A DNA stretch of 64,000 nucleotides from Diplonema papillatum (taxonomy: Eukaryota; Euglenozoa; Diplonemea; Diplonemida; Diplonemidae): NCBI GenBank assembly GCA_030068145.1, contig JAPJBO010000571.1:85055-149054 (forward strand), read 5' to 3'. The notes under the pieces are model-generated. The model ran no database searches and was not told the DNA's origin. It saw only the letters and a program-made list of their open reading frames with translations. A program made the position numbers and the translations under genes. Below, one piece after another: positions 29,071 through 40,714 of this stretch. Every line of letters begins with the position of its first letter. Positions within the stretch are counted from its first letter, which is position 1.

Positions 29071-30375
29071 TAGACTACTGCACAGTAGGACTGGACCTGG
29101 GTCTGGCTTGCTGCGCTCTGGCAGTCTCTGCTAACAATGCTGGTAGACTTGTATCGTAGGGCCTGGGGGAAAACCCGTCGCACCACAAACAATCCTTTTC
29201 ATTTCCGGGTCCATTTCTCGCATCGGAGCTGATCGCGAGCAGGTAATTAATTCGAAAGTCTGCCACGTGGAGTCACGGTGGACCAGCCAAGAAATGTCAC
29301 CAGCCAGGGATCGATTCCTGTCCTTCCCACTGCAAACCTGGTGCGGTTCCCACGCCCGGTGCCTGCATTGTAAGGACGCACATACTGGATGGTCCCTGTC
29401 TATTTTTCACGGATCTCTTCATCGGAGCTGTTCGCAAGCAAAAATTCGTCGGAAAAGGTCTGCTATGTGGACCAGCGGGAAAATGTCGCCAACCAGGGGA
29501 TCGAATCCCGTTCTTCCCAATGCACACCGGTGGTTTCCACGCCCGGTGCCCTGCATCTTGCACGGACCCACGAACAATGCACATACTTTTTCGTTTCCGG
29601 GTCTATTTTTCACAGTTCTTTTCATCGGAGCTGATTGCGAGCAAAAATTCGTCGAAAAAGGTCAGCTACATGGACCAGCGGGAAAAAGTTACCAACCAGG
29701 GGGTCGATACCCGTCTTGCTCGATGCCCACCTGGTGGTTTCCACACCCGGTGCCCTGCATCATGCACGGACCCACGAACCACGCGCATACTTTTTCGTTT
29801 TCGGGTCTATTTTTCACGGATCTCTTCATTGCAGCTGATCGCGAGCTAAAATTCGTCGAAAAAGGCCTGCCGCGTGGTCCGGCGGGAAAATGCCACCACC
29901 CAGGGGATCGATTCCCGTCCTTCTCAATCCACACGTGGCGGCTTCCACGCCCGGCGCCCTGCAACTTGTAAAGGGCCCCGAACCACGCACATAGTTTTTC
30001 GTCTCCGGGTCTATTTTTCACGGATCGCTTCATCGGAGCTGAAAACGAGCAAAAACTCGTCGAAAAAGGTTTGCTACATGGACCAGCGGGAAAATGTCAC
30101 CAGCCAGGAAATCGATACCCTGCACACGCCGTGACACGGCCCGGAGAGGGCGGGGGGGGGTACCAGGGGGGGGTTGGGCAACTCTGAAAACGAGAACGAG
30201 GCAGAAACTCTGGTTTCGTCGCAATTTTTTTGCATTTTTGGGTACCTACCTGAGGTTTTCTGACGAAAAAGACGTGAACATATTTGCAGTCGTCTGGGCA
30301 GCTATTTTAGCTATTTTTAGCTATAAATAGCTAAAAATAGCTAGCTGGCCAAATAGCTAGCTAAGTCTCACACTG
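29071..30375. mobile_element. E1: inverted, truncated copy of element E
   Basis: Inverted counterpart of 41836-43975. It holds about six ~203-bp units (tttcacggatct...gaccagcgggaaaatgtc...), then a tagctattttagctat subterminal array, and ends GCTAAGTCTCACACTG at 30375. The outer part present in E2 beyond the equivalent of 43972 is missing; instead element C abuts at TA. Its intact end lies inside the 3' UTR of an N-type retrotransposon (tccggaagcaaccgg follows). Confidence 0.85.
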
Positions 30376-30463
30376 TCCGGAAGCAACCGGATACCGGCAG
30401 CCCCGCTGTACCAAGTAGCCCGGTACAGTGTCCCGCGCTCCAAAAAAAAAAAAAAAAAAAAAA
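30376..30463 (+). mobile_element. 3' end and poly(A) of an N-type retrotransposon
   Basis: Nearly identical to 62334-62430: ccggaagcaaccggatac, cagccccgctgtacca and gtacagtgtcccgcgctcc, followed by a run of 22 A residues (30442-30463). The rest of this copy is absent because E1 interrupts it and is itself truncated. Confidence 0.85.
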
Positions 30464-30709
30464 CCGGAAAGCGAACTGCGAGTCTTCCCCGTCTACGGGC
30501 TCAAGCCAGACGACCCCAAGTTTGTCGCTTATGTCGTGCGAGGGCTGGGGGCTATAGACGAGGCCGAGCTCGCAAGAAAGGGGTTTCAGTCCCCCTTCGG
30601 CACGGTGCTGCGATTCGGAATGGTCGAAGCGCTGATGAGGCCGGCGGAACCCATAAACGACCGTGATGAAGGCACCCCAAGCGAGATGGAGAGCCTGGCA
30701 GAGGGATAG
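30464..30709 (+). pseudogene. K retrotransposon, ORF1 fragment
   Basis: A frame running straight out of the preceding poly(A) tail: PESELRVFPVYGLKPDDPK, FVAYVVRGLGAIDEAELARKG, ending MESLAEG and a stop. No ATG precedes it within K sequence, so it is probably 5'-truncated. Family not recognised; its position before an EEP/RT frame on the same strand suggests ORF1 of element K. The following 250 bp have no clear frame. Confidence 0.45.
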
Positions 30710-30957
30710 CGCTCCGTTGACGAGGCAGCGGCTACACCGCCAGCCAGCCCGGCGCCGCAGCCGAGTGCTTTGTCGACGGGCGCCCAGCCCAGTGAGCCGG
30801 CGAGCAACGCTGTCCGAGAGCCAACCGGAGAGGCGAACAGCGCAGAGGTAGAACAACTCACCGGCAGCAAAAGAGGCAACCCAAGCGAGCCAGGCCTCTC
30901 TCCACCAAACAAGACGCCGGTCAAACGGCTGTAGCGATGTAAACAAGCAGCGCCACA

Positions 30958-32940
30958 GTGTCTACGGCGACGACGAAATCCCACGACGACGTTAACAATC
31001 AATCGCACAATGGAGCTGCAGCGAGGACTGGCGCGAGTGCGGCCGAGCTGGGGCTGATGCCACCGAAACCCGCCGCTATCCCACTGATCCTTCCCTGCAA
31101 CCCACAACCACATCAGCAACGACCAACCCATGTCAGGGTCGCCACAAACACTTCGCATTCTAACCCAAACCATGTCAGCACATCAGCATCAGAAACAAGA
31201 GAACATCAGTCTGCATCCATCACACGCCCCCTGTCCGGCAACCTAGTTCCCACCCTCCCCCGACCAGCTCCGAACGTTCCCCTCCTCCCACTGCCCGATC
31301 AAACCCGTCTTCCTCGCCAAACCACAAACCTTCAAGCAATACGACGCCAGTTAGACGATAATAATTTGTCATCACCTTGCCACCTCCTCGAATCGATTAC
31401 TCAACATCTCCACGCCGTGCCTATCCTGCCGCAGCCAGCCCAACCAACCGACTCAAACCTCCAAACCGGCGCAATCCCATCAACCGCGTCACCCGGAAAC
31501 ACCACGGTTTTCCCGCCACGACTCAGTATCCCGCCCCTCTCCCAAGCGACGCTACCACGCACAGCTGCTCGAATGGGAAGCAAGGTGAGAATCGTGAGCT
31601 GCAACGCCTGCGGAAAAAAAGACCTAGCAACGTACTTTGACCTACAACCCGAAGCCCACATACTAGCGACATGCGAAATTGGACGGCAGAAGCAAGTCTT
31701 CGACGACATGGCGCGGCACAAGGGATGGAACGTAGTAGCCGTTGCAGCTGACGAAACAGAAATCGCGCGGAGTGCAGTCTCAATCCGGGGAGAAAATTTG
31801 CACACTCTGCGAACGGGATCGCACCGCACGGCCTGCTATGCGGACATCAAGCTAGGGGAACGGGTGCTTAGGGTGATAAGCGTCTATGTACCCACCATGC
31901 TACGACGATCAGAAGCGGAATCCCTAGCAGGATGGATATGCAACACGATGCGAAGGGCAACCGATGAGTACGTCGTCGTCGGAGACTTTAACTGCAACAC
32001 CGTGCCTGCGTGCGAAGCGATTGTGCGCTCATGCGCCAGCCGAGAATTGGTCGGGCAGAGGGGAACCTTTCGACGGAGGAACTGCGAGACGTCGATTGAC
32101 AGAGCCTTTGTGCCACGCGGGTCGAACTGTTCATTAGAAGCCGTAAGGTTTACGGGAGGAAGCGACCATGCGGCGATATGCCTACAGTACGACCACTGTA
32201 TCAAAAGGGTCATACCTCCTATGACTTACCCAATCGGTCGGCGACCAGAGGCAGCCTCATTTGACGACCTCATCCGAGGCATGGCAGGCTCCAACATGCA
32301 CCACCCACCGAAAAGGCGCACGACCAAGGTAGCTAGACTGCAGCTCGCCATGAACAAACGACTGTTGCAACGGAGTACGACACCGAACCAGGAAGTCAGA
32401 CGCCAGCTCAATGTGGAAGTCGCATCAATACGACGGAAGATCACGTTAATTACCAGAGGTGAGACGAGCAACCAAGTGGCACCCAAACGCCATCCGTACG
32501 AGCCACCTATCATTCCTAACGTACCGGCCGTTATGGAGTACTACCGAGAGCGCTACAATGCCGTCTTATTCAAAGCCGTCAACAACGCATCCACTCCATC
32601 AAACGCACCGAAGGAAGCCTTTCGCGACGCTGTGCACAGAAGAAAAGAGAGACCAGCGAAGATCGTCGACATCGAAAGCGCAGACGTGAAGAAGGCCATC
32701 GACGCCCTGAAGAAGACCGCAACAACGACGGACTTTTCCGCAACTTTCCTCACCACCATCCGACCTGCAGAAATAGACATAGTTACAACACAGTTCAACA
32801 GATGGATTGCAGAAGGGATACCGGAAAAACACGCGCTCTCGTGGATTTTTCTCATCCGGAAGATCGGCCACAAACGCACGTCCGCAGCGGGATACCGGCC
32901 TATAGCCATCATGCCCCTTATGGTGAAACTACTGCACGTG
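30958..32940 (+). pseudogene. K retrotransposon ORF2: EEP endonuclease and start of RT, truncated
   Basis: An open frame with a Pro/Gln/Thr/Ser-rich N-terminus, then an AP-type endonuclease: VRIVSCNACGKKD, LATCEI, VISVYVP, VVVGDFNCNT, SIDRAFVPRG and GGSDHAAICLQY (about 31570-32200). Then an RT N-terminal region: DFSATFLTTIRPAEID, SWIFLIRKIGHKRTSAAGYRPIAI, MVKLLHV. Homology stops at about 32940, before motif A, where element-I-like sequence begins. No RT active site, so dead. The EEP nicks target DNA in this class. Confidence 0.8.
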
Positions 32941-33975
32941 TGTCTCTACCTCAAACGAGATGGCAAGCTTGCACGAACGCGTTCGCCACGAAGGATCCGC
33001 TCCCCCTCACAAATTTTGAGGTGTCCTGTTTTGCGCACTCTAGCGGTGTATTGTGCGCCACAGAGCACTCGGTCGGCAAAGTCCTTAGGAAGCGCAGCGG
33101 TGCCCAGGTTCAGGTGGTTATTTGTATTCCGGACACCCGCACAATTGACAGTCCTCTGGGTCACTTCTTTCTCGTTCGCGGCGTACCCAGCGAACCGCGA
33201 TCTCAAGTTCAAACCCAAGTATCTTCTTCGGTGGCATCGTCTGCTCTTCTGCAGCCTTCGCCTACGGAAGGCTTTGTTCGAAACGCGCCCCGCGCGATGC
33301 CTAGGAGCGTTTCACTTAAGGCCAAAGCAAAAAAGGGACCCCCTTCGGACAGTTCAAGCTCATCATCCGACTCATCATCCGACTCATCGTCCAGCAGTTC
33401 CACAGCCCATACTTCTCCATGCAAAAAACGAAGAAAACAGTGATCCATCTGCCATGATGATCTGATCTACTTCGTGGTCTAGTATACTAGCTTTCACACG
33501 GAGCACAAAATTTCATCCTTTCCGGTCTAGCGTGTGCCTGATGGTCACGCTCTTCCGTATTCTTAGGTTTGCTTCCGCTCTTCAGTGCGCTGTTTCCCCT
33601 GTGTCGGCGCCTCTTTTCCGCGCATTTCGATCACGACGACGGCCTTCGAACAACCTTGTGCACGCATCATTTCCATTGCATTGATTCAGGTAGAACCATG
33701 TCCTCTTCACACCGTTCTCCTTGCAAACGTGAGAATTTTACGCTAAGACGGCAGCTGCCACACAACGCTCCCTGCAGCGGGAAGGGGGGAGGAGCCAACA
33801 ACAGGCACGAAAGAGTCAAGACGGGCCGGCCAGTAGAGCATAATGTAACCCATGGGTATGCAGAAAGTTTTGCGGCAAAAGTTTTTTTTTTCTGAAAAGT
33901 TTTTTTTTTGCGCGCGCGCGCGTAAATTTCTGGGGCCGATCGGACATGGGCCAAAAAAAAAAAAACCGTCTACCC
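32941..33975 (+). pseudogene. Element I-like fragment with part of its gene
   Basis: About 90% identical over 33137-33230 to the minus strand of the three I units at 36.6-46.2 kb. The frame here is better preserved: EVSCFAHSSGVLCATEHSVGK, RSGAQVQVVICIPDTRTID, HFFLVRGVPSEP, then a Ser/Asp-rich stretch (SDSSSDSSSSSS) and the basic end KKRRKQ at 33441. The protein family is not recognised; acidic-serine plus a basic tail suggests a nuclear protein. The fragment ends with the same terminal block as the I units (A/T tracts, gcgcgcg, catgggcc, A-run, taccctaa near 33975). Confidence 0.6.
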
Positions 33976-34495
33976 TAAGGTCGTGGAGATTTCAGGCTTC
34001 GCGGTGGATTTTGCCACGTTTCATGATCGTCTGGTGCTCGTGGGGGTTTGTCCCGCACTTTGCGGTCCCTCGCCCTTCTGTCATAATCAGCCTACGGGCT
34101 TCGGTATCGTGTATATTTTGTCGGTTTGAGGCCCCTTCCGTAGCTTGGAAAACGGAAAGAGAAGCAAGCATCTCCATCGATTCAGAACGAGGGACAGAAG
34201 TTCCCACGCTCAACCCGCTCGGCTGTGCCATCGGAACAGAAGTCGGCAACAAGCGGTTCGGACGGGCGGGTTCCCCGCCCATCAAGTACAACCGGTTTTC
34301 CCTCTCGCCTAGAAGGTGCTGTCGGATGGCTAAAGATGGCCTGAGCAGACTGCTACCTTTGGTTCCGCATCCTTTCAAACTGTGGCTGACCAAGCCGCTG
34401 TTTGAGCTCTGCAGGGGTTTCGATGCACTCCAAAATGCGGGTACCAACAGCCCCGGCAGCTGGAAGGAATGGCTACCGAGCATGGGTGCGTGGCG
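33976..34495 (+). other. Unrecognised segment with one long open frame
   Basis: A plus-strand frame is open from about 33852 to 34532 (NPLGCAIGTEVGNKRFGRAG, FKLWLTKPLFELCRGFDAL). It runs into H1 at 34496, so its end is fortuitous. No family recognised, no good start. It could be part of the interior of an I-type element. Confidence 0.35.
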
Positions 34496-35630
34496 CATAG
34501 CTGTCAGCCACAAGATAGCCACTAGTGGCTAATTGGGAGCCACAAAGTAGCCACAAACCTTGTGGCTACCTTTGTGGCTAATTATGCAAAATTTTGGTAC
34601 CCAGGAAAACCACGTGAAACTAGCTTTTCCGGCCAGAAAATGCATCTGAAACACAATTTCTGACGATTTTGACAGGTTTTTGAGCCAGCATTTTGATAAG
34701 CTGCTTCGCCCTGGCCTCGGTATCCTCAGCCGCGAGTCAGCGGCAACGTTGGCAACTCTATCAGTAATTTCGTACAACACCGAAGCAATTCAAGGCTTGA
34801 AAAGTTCAGAAAACAACAACAAACTGCTGCATCGTGCCAACACGGTCGAAAAACTAATGCTAATGCCATAATTCTAGTACATTTTGAGTCGGAGAGTGCA
34901 CCGGAGGAAGACGAACCCGTCGAAAGCGAAGTTGATAGTTCAGACAGCAGTCAGTGCGAAGCCGCCAATGCTTCTGTTGACAGGTTTTGGAGCAGGCAAG
35001 GAATCAATTTAGTTCAAAGGGTCTCTTGTCGGTTGTCAGTTGCGGGGGTTCATAGTCTCCAACTTTTCCTGCCAAAGGACCTAACCACGCAGGTGGTGAC
35101 AACCGTGCCAGGTCCGTGGTCTAAGGTTACTAGTAACGACGACAAAGCACGCTGATATTCTGGGATACGCAGGAGGACAGCAACGACCCAGCAAACGGCA
35201 GAGCATTGCACAATTACGACAGCTCTTCTACTCGGTGTGCAAGCTACCCCGTCACCAGCGAGTTTGCTTGCTTGCTTGCTTGCAAAGTGCGCAGTGCGCG
35301 GCCGTTGAGCGCAACTACACGGCAGCAGGCATAGGACAGCAGGAGCACGCTGACAGTGTGACTGACTCCCTGTACCCAACAGCTGTCACTGAGTGGCACT
35401 GTTACACTTGTTGCAATCAATGTCCGAAAGAGTTCAAGAAGGAGCCAAGAAAAGTATCCGAGAAAAGTAGCGGGGGCAATCTCTCACACGTCTTGAAAAT
35501 TCCTCGCGGGCTCCTGTAGCACCCCAGCCAGGGCACAAGGGAAATGGCTTCTGGTGGCTGACTTGCCGACAATACCAGTCCCAGCCTGCCGGGCAGCACG
35601 GGCCGCAGGCCCGCGGCAGGGAGCCGAAGC
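34496..35630 (-). mobile_element. H1: inverted partial copy of element H
   Basis: Begins CATAGCTGTCAGCCACAAG with a gtggctaccttgtggcta palindromic array, then matches the right-hand 1.1 kb of H2 and H3 in inverse orientation (tcatccgcgagtcagcgg, ttgcttgcttgcttgcaaag, gcccgcggcagggag). Beyond about 35630 it diverges. The other terminus is not found, so it is either truncated or a longer relative with a different interior. Confidence 0.75.
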
Positions 35631-36582
35631 ATGCAAACAAGCGTCACGCAATTAGCAGAGGCAGGTCACCACTCGGAGTTAGCATTAGCTCAATGTGTCG
35701 GGAGCAGTAGTTGTCGACTGAAAAGTACCGCGGATGCAGAACATCGATGCAGACGATGATGCCGCAAATGCAGCTTTCTGCGAGCAGGCAAGATGGCAAG
35801 CGAGAGAGCGTGCCGTACCCCAGGCAGGTCGCTCGAAAACGGCGACCCGAAATGGAAAATTCACCCCCAGGAACAATACCCAGCGGACTGGAAGCGCAGG
35901 CAGGCCCGGATGGAAGCATGAGGTGAAGCAGATGGGACAGAGGAGCGGAAAAACGGGGCCGCACCAGTGGCAGACCCGGACGTTGGGGTTAAACAATCGA
36001 AGAAGAAGTCTCGGGAGAAGACTCGGGCACACCGGCCGAGAACAGCCAATCATGGAACCCAGGGCACAATGGAGGCTACGGCGCGGTGGTGAAGTAACGA
36101 AGCTCGCTCGCTAGCATCCGGCAAGAGCCAGCATGACACATGAATTTGGAATTGATGCTTCATTTGGAAACAGCGAGGGCAGAGGGTTAATCTGCTTGTA
36201 CTAGGCTCCTCGGTTCCCGTAGTATCGGGGGAGTTTGAGGCAATTGCTGGCTGGTGGTCGGTTGTAGTCCGTTGCGTCAAGCACAACCGGGCTTGCCCTC
36301 TGGAGGCTTTGGAAAATAGTGGTTCCTGTCTGTCAGAGATGTGCATTCAGCGCTGCAATGGCAAAGCATTCCAGGTACCTTCTGCGGTGGACCTACATAT
36401 TAATTGGTGTTGGTTTTTACTCGACAGGACCCTGGTGCCGTCGGTTTAGCTTTATTGCAGCGATCACCTGCCATAACCTGAAGGGGTAGTGCAAAATAAA
36501 AAATCGGACCCCCCTTGAGTTTTTCCGGGTTTGTGCCGGGTTTGTGCCGGGTTTGCACCGGGCATATGGATCACACCATTTT
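35631..36582. other. Unassigned stretch between H1 and the I array
   Basis: Short overlapping frames (a 126-residue Arg/Gly/Gln-rich one at 35734-36114) without recognisable domains. Near the right edge are three gggtttgtgccg-type repeats (36527-36560). It may be the extra interior of H1. Confidence 0.4.
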
Positions 36583-36632
36583 CAGAAAAAAAAAACTTTT
36601 GCCACAAGACTCTCTGCTACTGGATGTCACAC

Positions 36633-37152
36633 CGTATGTACCGGCTACACACCGCTTCACACCGTATGCCGGCTACACACCGCTTCACACCGTATGTACC
36701 GGCTCTACCTACCGCTTCACACCGTATGAACCGGCTCTACCTACCGCTTCACACCGTATGTACCGGCTCTACCTACCGCTTCACACCGTATGTACCGGCT
36801 CTACCTACCGCTTCACACCGTATGTACCGGCTCTACCTACCGCTTCACACCGTATGTACCGGCTCTACCTACCGCTTCACACCGTATGTACCGGCTCTAC
36901 CTACCGCTTCACACCGTATGTACCGGCTCTACCTACCGCTTCACACCGTATGTACCGGCTCTACCTACCGCTTCACACCGTATGTACCGGCTCTACCTAC
37001 CGCTTCACACCGTATGTACCGGCTCTACCTACCGCTTCACACCGTATGTACCGGCTCTACCTACCGCTTCACACCGTATGTACCGGCTCTACCTACCGCT
37101 TCACACCGTATGTACCGGCTCTACCTACCGCTTCACACCGTATGTACCGGCT
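36633..37152. repeat. 32-bp array of I unit 1
   Basis: Units of accgtatgtaccggctctac plus ctaccgcttcac, sixteen or so, preceded by shorter ctacacaccgcttc variants. Confidence 0.95.
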
Positions 37153-37159
37153 ATACTAC

Positions 37160-38020
37160 TGGCCGGTCCGCTGTTGGCACTTTTGTTGGTGGAATTCCTG
37201 GACGATGAGCTCAAAGATGAATGTGGTGAGCTTGATGTGTCCGAGGGGTTGCGGTGGCAGTCTAGAGTTCAACAGTTCCATAGTCGAAGGCTGCAGAGGA
37301 TAGACGATGCCACAGGAGAAAAAACACTCGGGTTTAAACTCGAGATCGCGGTTCGCCGGGTACGCCGCGAACGATAAAGCAGTGAACCAGAGGACTGTCG
37401 ATTGTGCGGGTGTCCGTCAATCTTGTATCTCTCTTCTGACATGCCCCATTGCGATGTCACGGTCCGAGTGCCGTTTTCTTCGCAAATATACCTCGGCACA
37501 AGCATTGCCGCCGGTCAAGTGCAAAGCACTATGTCGCAAGCACCGCGAACGCATCGCTTGCCCTGCGTCCTTTTAATGCCTCCTCAGTCGAGTCTCAGAT
37601 ACGTCCCTACTAGTAGCTGCTCCAGGCGTCGGAAGGCATAGACGCGTGCACTGCCCGCGGACTGGTTCTGTGTGATAATCGCACCACAGCGGCAAAAAAA
37701 CCCCCCGACATGCCTTGCCGGTAAAACCGCGCACGGTTTCGAGGCTGAGGCTGTGCTTGTATCCCGCGTGCTTCGACTGCGTCCAGCAGGAGCTGGCTAA
37801 AGCTACGCAAATCTTGCTGTTTAGATTGGCACCAACGTCAAAGTATCACGATATTGCTTGCCCAGCGCACCAACCCAGCACCGGGCATAGTCGGCCTCAA
37901 AGTCAATACACACTGAGGTAAACAACGTCTACGCGATTTGCATCGCCGTGAAGTATCGGTGTGATGAACAGGTTTTCGACTTTTCCCGAGCCGGACACGC
38001 TCGTGACTACGCCTGCAGTC
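37160..38020 (-). pseudogene. I unit 1 gene remnant
   Basis: Minus-strand homologue of the 33.0-33.4 kb frame: DTRTIDSPLVHCFIVRGVPGEP is readable, then stops interrupt the Ser-rich part. Farther upstream on the same strand RSFSQLLLDAVEARG and GKVENLFITPILHGDANRVD are open but in different frames. Family unknown. Confidence 0.5.
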
Positions 38021-38212
38021 GCTCTCACGACCGGTTCCAATGCACAGATCCCAAAAGTTTTTTTTTTGCAAAAGTTTTTTTTTTCCGGGGGGTTCCAAAA
38101 ATTTACGCGCGCGCGGACATGGGCCAAAAAAAAAAAACCGCCTACCCTAAGCAAAAAAAAAACTTTTCAGAAAAAAAAAAACTTTTGCCACAAGACTTTC
38201 TGCTACTGGATG

Positions 38213-38912
38213 TCACACCGTATGTACCGGCTACACACCGCTTCATACCGTATGTACCGGCTACACACCGCTTCATACCGTATGTACCGGCTACACACCG
38301 CTTCATACCGTTCATACCGTATGTACCGGCTACACACCGCTTCATACCGTATGTACCGGCTACACACCGCTTCACACCGTATGCCGGCTACACACCGCTT
38401 CACACCGTATGCCGGCTACACACCGCTTCACACCGTATGTCGGCTACACACCGCTTCACACCGTATGTACCGGCTACACACCGCTTCACACCGTATGCCG
38501 GCTACACACCGCTTCACACCGTATGCCGGCTACACACCGCTTCACACCGTATGTACCGGCTCTACCTACCGCTTCACACCGTATGAACCGGCTCTACCTA
38601 CCGCTTCACACCGTATGAACCGGCTCTACCTACCGCTTCACACCGTATGAACCGGCTCTACCTACCGCTTCACACCGTATGTACCGGCTCTACCTACCGC
38701 TTCACACCGTATGTACCGGCTCTACCTACCGCTTCACACCGTATGTACCGGCTCTACCTACCGCTTCACACCGTATGTACCGGCTCTACCTACCGCTTCA
38801 CACCGTATGTACCGGCTCTACCTACCGCTTCACACCGTATGTACCGGCTCTACCTACCGCTTCACACCGTATGTACCGGCTCTACCTACCGCTTCACACC
38901 GTATGTACCGGC
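38213..38912. repeat. 32-bp array of I unit 2
   Basis: Begins with 30-bp cttcataccgtatgtaccgg units, then 28-bp accgtatgccggctacac forms, then 32-bp ctacctaccgcttcac units. Confidence 0.95.
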
Positions 38913-38919
38913 TATACTA

Positions 38920-39790
38920 CTGGCCGGTCCGCTGTTGGCACTTTTGTGCCCGTTGTTGGTGGAATTCCTGGACGATGAGCTCAAAGATGAATGTGGTGAG
39001 CTTGATGTGTCCGAGGGGTTGCGGTGGCAGTCTAGAGTTCAACAGTTCCATAGTCGAAGGCTGCAGAGGATAGACGATGCCACAGGAGAAAAAACACTCG
39101 GGTTTAAACTCGAGATCGCGGTTCGCCGGGTACGCCGCGAACGATAAAGCAGTGAACCAGAGGACTGTCGATTGTGCGGGTGTCCGTCAATCTTGTATCT
39201 CTCTTCTGACATGCCCCATTGCGATGTCACGGTCCGAGTGCCGTTTTCTTCGCAAATATACCTCGGCACAAGCATTGCCGCCGGTCACTATGTCGCAAGC
39301 ACCGCGAACGCATCGCTTGCCCTGCGTCCTTTTAATGCCTCCTCAGTCGAGTCTCAGATACGTCCCTACTAGTAGCTGCTCCAGGCGTCGGAAGGCATAG
39401 ACGCGTGCACTGCCCGCGGACTGGTTCTGTGTGATAATCGCACCACAGCGGCAAAAAAACCCCCCGACATGCCTTGCCGGTAAAACCGCGCACGGTTTCG
39501 AGGCTGAGGCTGTGCTTGTATCCCGCGTGCTTCGACTGCGTCCAGCAGGAGCTGGCTAAAGCTACGCAAATCTTGCTGTTTAGATTGGCACCAACGTCAA
39601 AGTATCACGATATTGCTTGCCCAGCGCACCAACCCAGCACCGGGCATAGTCGGCTTCAAAGTCAATACACACTGAGGTAAACAACGTCTACGCGATTTGC
39701 ATCGCCGTGAAGTATCGGTGTGATGAACAGGTTTTCGACTTTTCCCGAGCCGGACACGCTCGTGACTACGCCTGCAGTCGCTCTCACGAC
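38920..39790 (-). pseudogene. I unit 2 gene remnant
   Basis: Same decayed minus-strand gene as in unit 1, with a 9-10 bp insertion near 38945 and a deletion of about 12 bp near 39285 relative to unit 1. Shared stop codons show the gene was already broken before the units were duplicated. Confidence 0.5.
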
Positions 39791-39972
39791 CGGTTCCAAT
39801 GCACAGATCCCAAAAGTTTTTTTTTTGCAAAAGTTTTTTTTTTCCGGGGGGTTCCAAAAATTTACGCGCGCGCGGACATGGGCCAAAAAAAAAAAAACCG
39901 CCTACCCTAAGCAAAAAAAAAACTTTTCAGAAAAAAAAAAACTTTTGCCACAAGACTTTCTGCTACTGGATG

Positions 39973-40708
39973 TCACACCGTATGTACCGGCTACACACCG
40001 CTTCATACCGTATGTACCGGCTACACACCGCTTCATACCGTATGTACCGGCTACACACCGCTTCATACCGTTCATACCGTATGTACCGGCTACACACCGC
40101 TTCATACCGTATGTACCGGCTACACACCGCTTCACACCGTATGCCGGCTACACACCGCTTCACACCGTATGCCGGCTACACACCGCTTCACACCGTATGT
40201 ACCGGCTACACACCGCTTCACACCGTATGTACCGGCTACACACCGCTTCACACCGTATGCCGGCTACACACCGCTTCACACCGTATGCCGGCTACACACC
40301 GCTTCACACCGTATGTACCGGCTCTACCTACCGCTTCACACCGTATGAACCGGCTCTACCTACCGCTTCACACCGTATGTACCGGCTCTACCTACCGCTT
40401 CACACCGTATGAACCGGCTCTACCTACCGCTTCACACCGTATGAACCGGCTCTACCTACCGCTTCACACCGTATGTACCGGCTCTACCTACCGCTTCACA
40501 CCGTATGAACCGGCTCTACCTACCGCTTCACACCGTATGTACCGGCTCTACCTACCGCTTCACACCGTATGTACCGGCTCTACCTACCGCTTCACACCGT
40601 ATGTACCGGCTCTACCTACCGCTTCACACCGTATGTACCGGCTCTACCTACCGCTTCACACCGTATGTACCGGCTCTACCTACCGCTTCACACCGTATGT
40701 ACCGGCTA
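39973..40708. repeat. 32-bp array of I unit 3
   Basis: As in unit 2 but with a different mix of gaaccgg and gtaccgg variants, showing array turnover since duplication. Confidence 0.95.
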
Positions 40709-40714
40709 TACTAC

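Noticed and set aside
29280-30110. True tRNA genes within the ~203-bp units
   Set aside because: A- and B-box-like motifs are present, but there is no acceptor or anticodon stem and the spacing is too short.
38130-38150. taccctaa after A-runs as telomeric sequence
   Set aside because: Only a single TTAGGG-like copy per I unit; no tandem telomere repeat.
36633-40708. CRISPR-like spaced repeats
   Set aside because: No unique spacers; units are contiguous, in a eukaryotic repeat with no cas genes.
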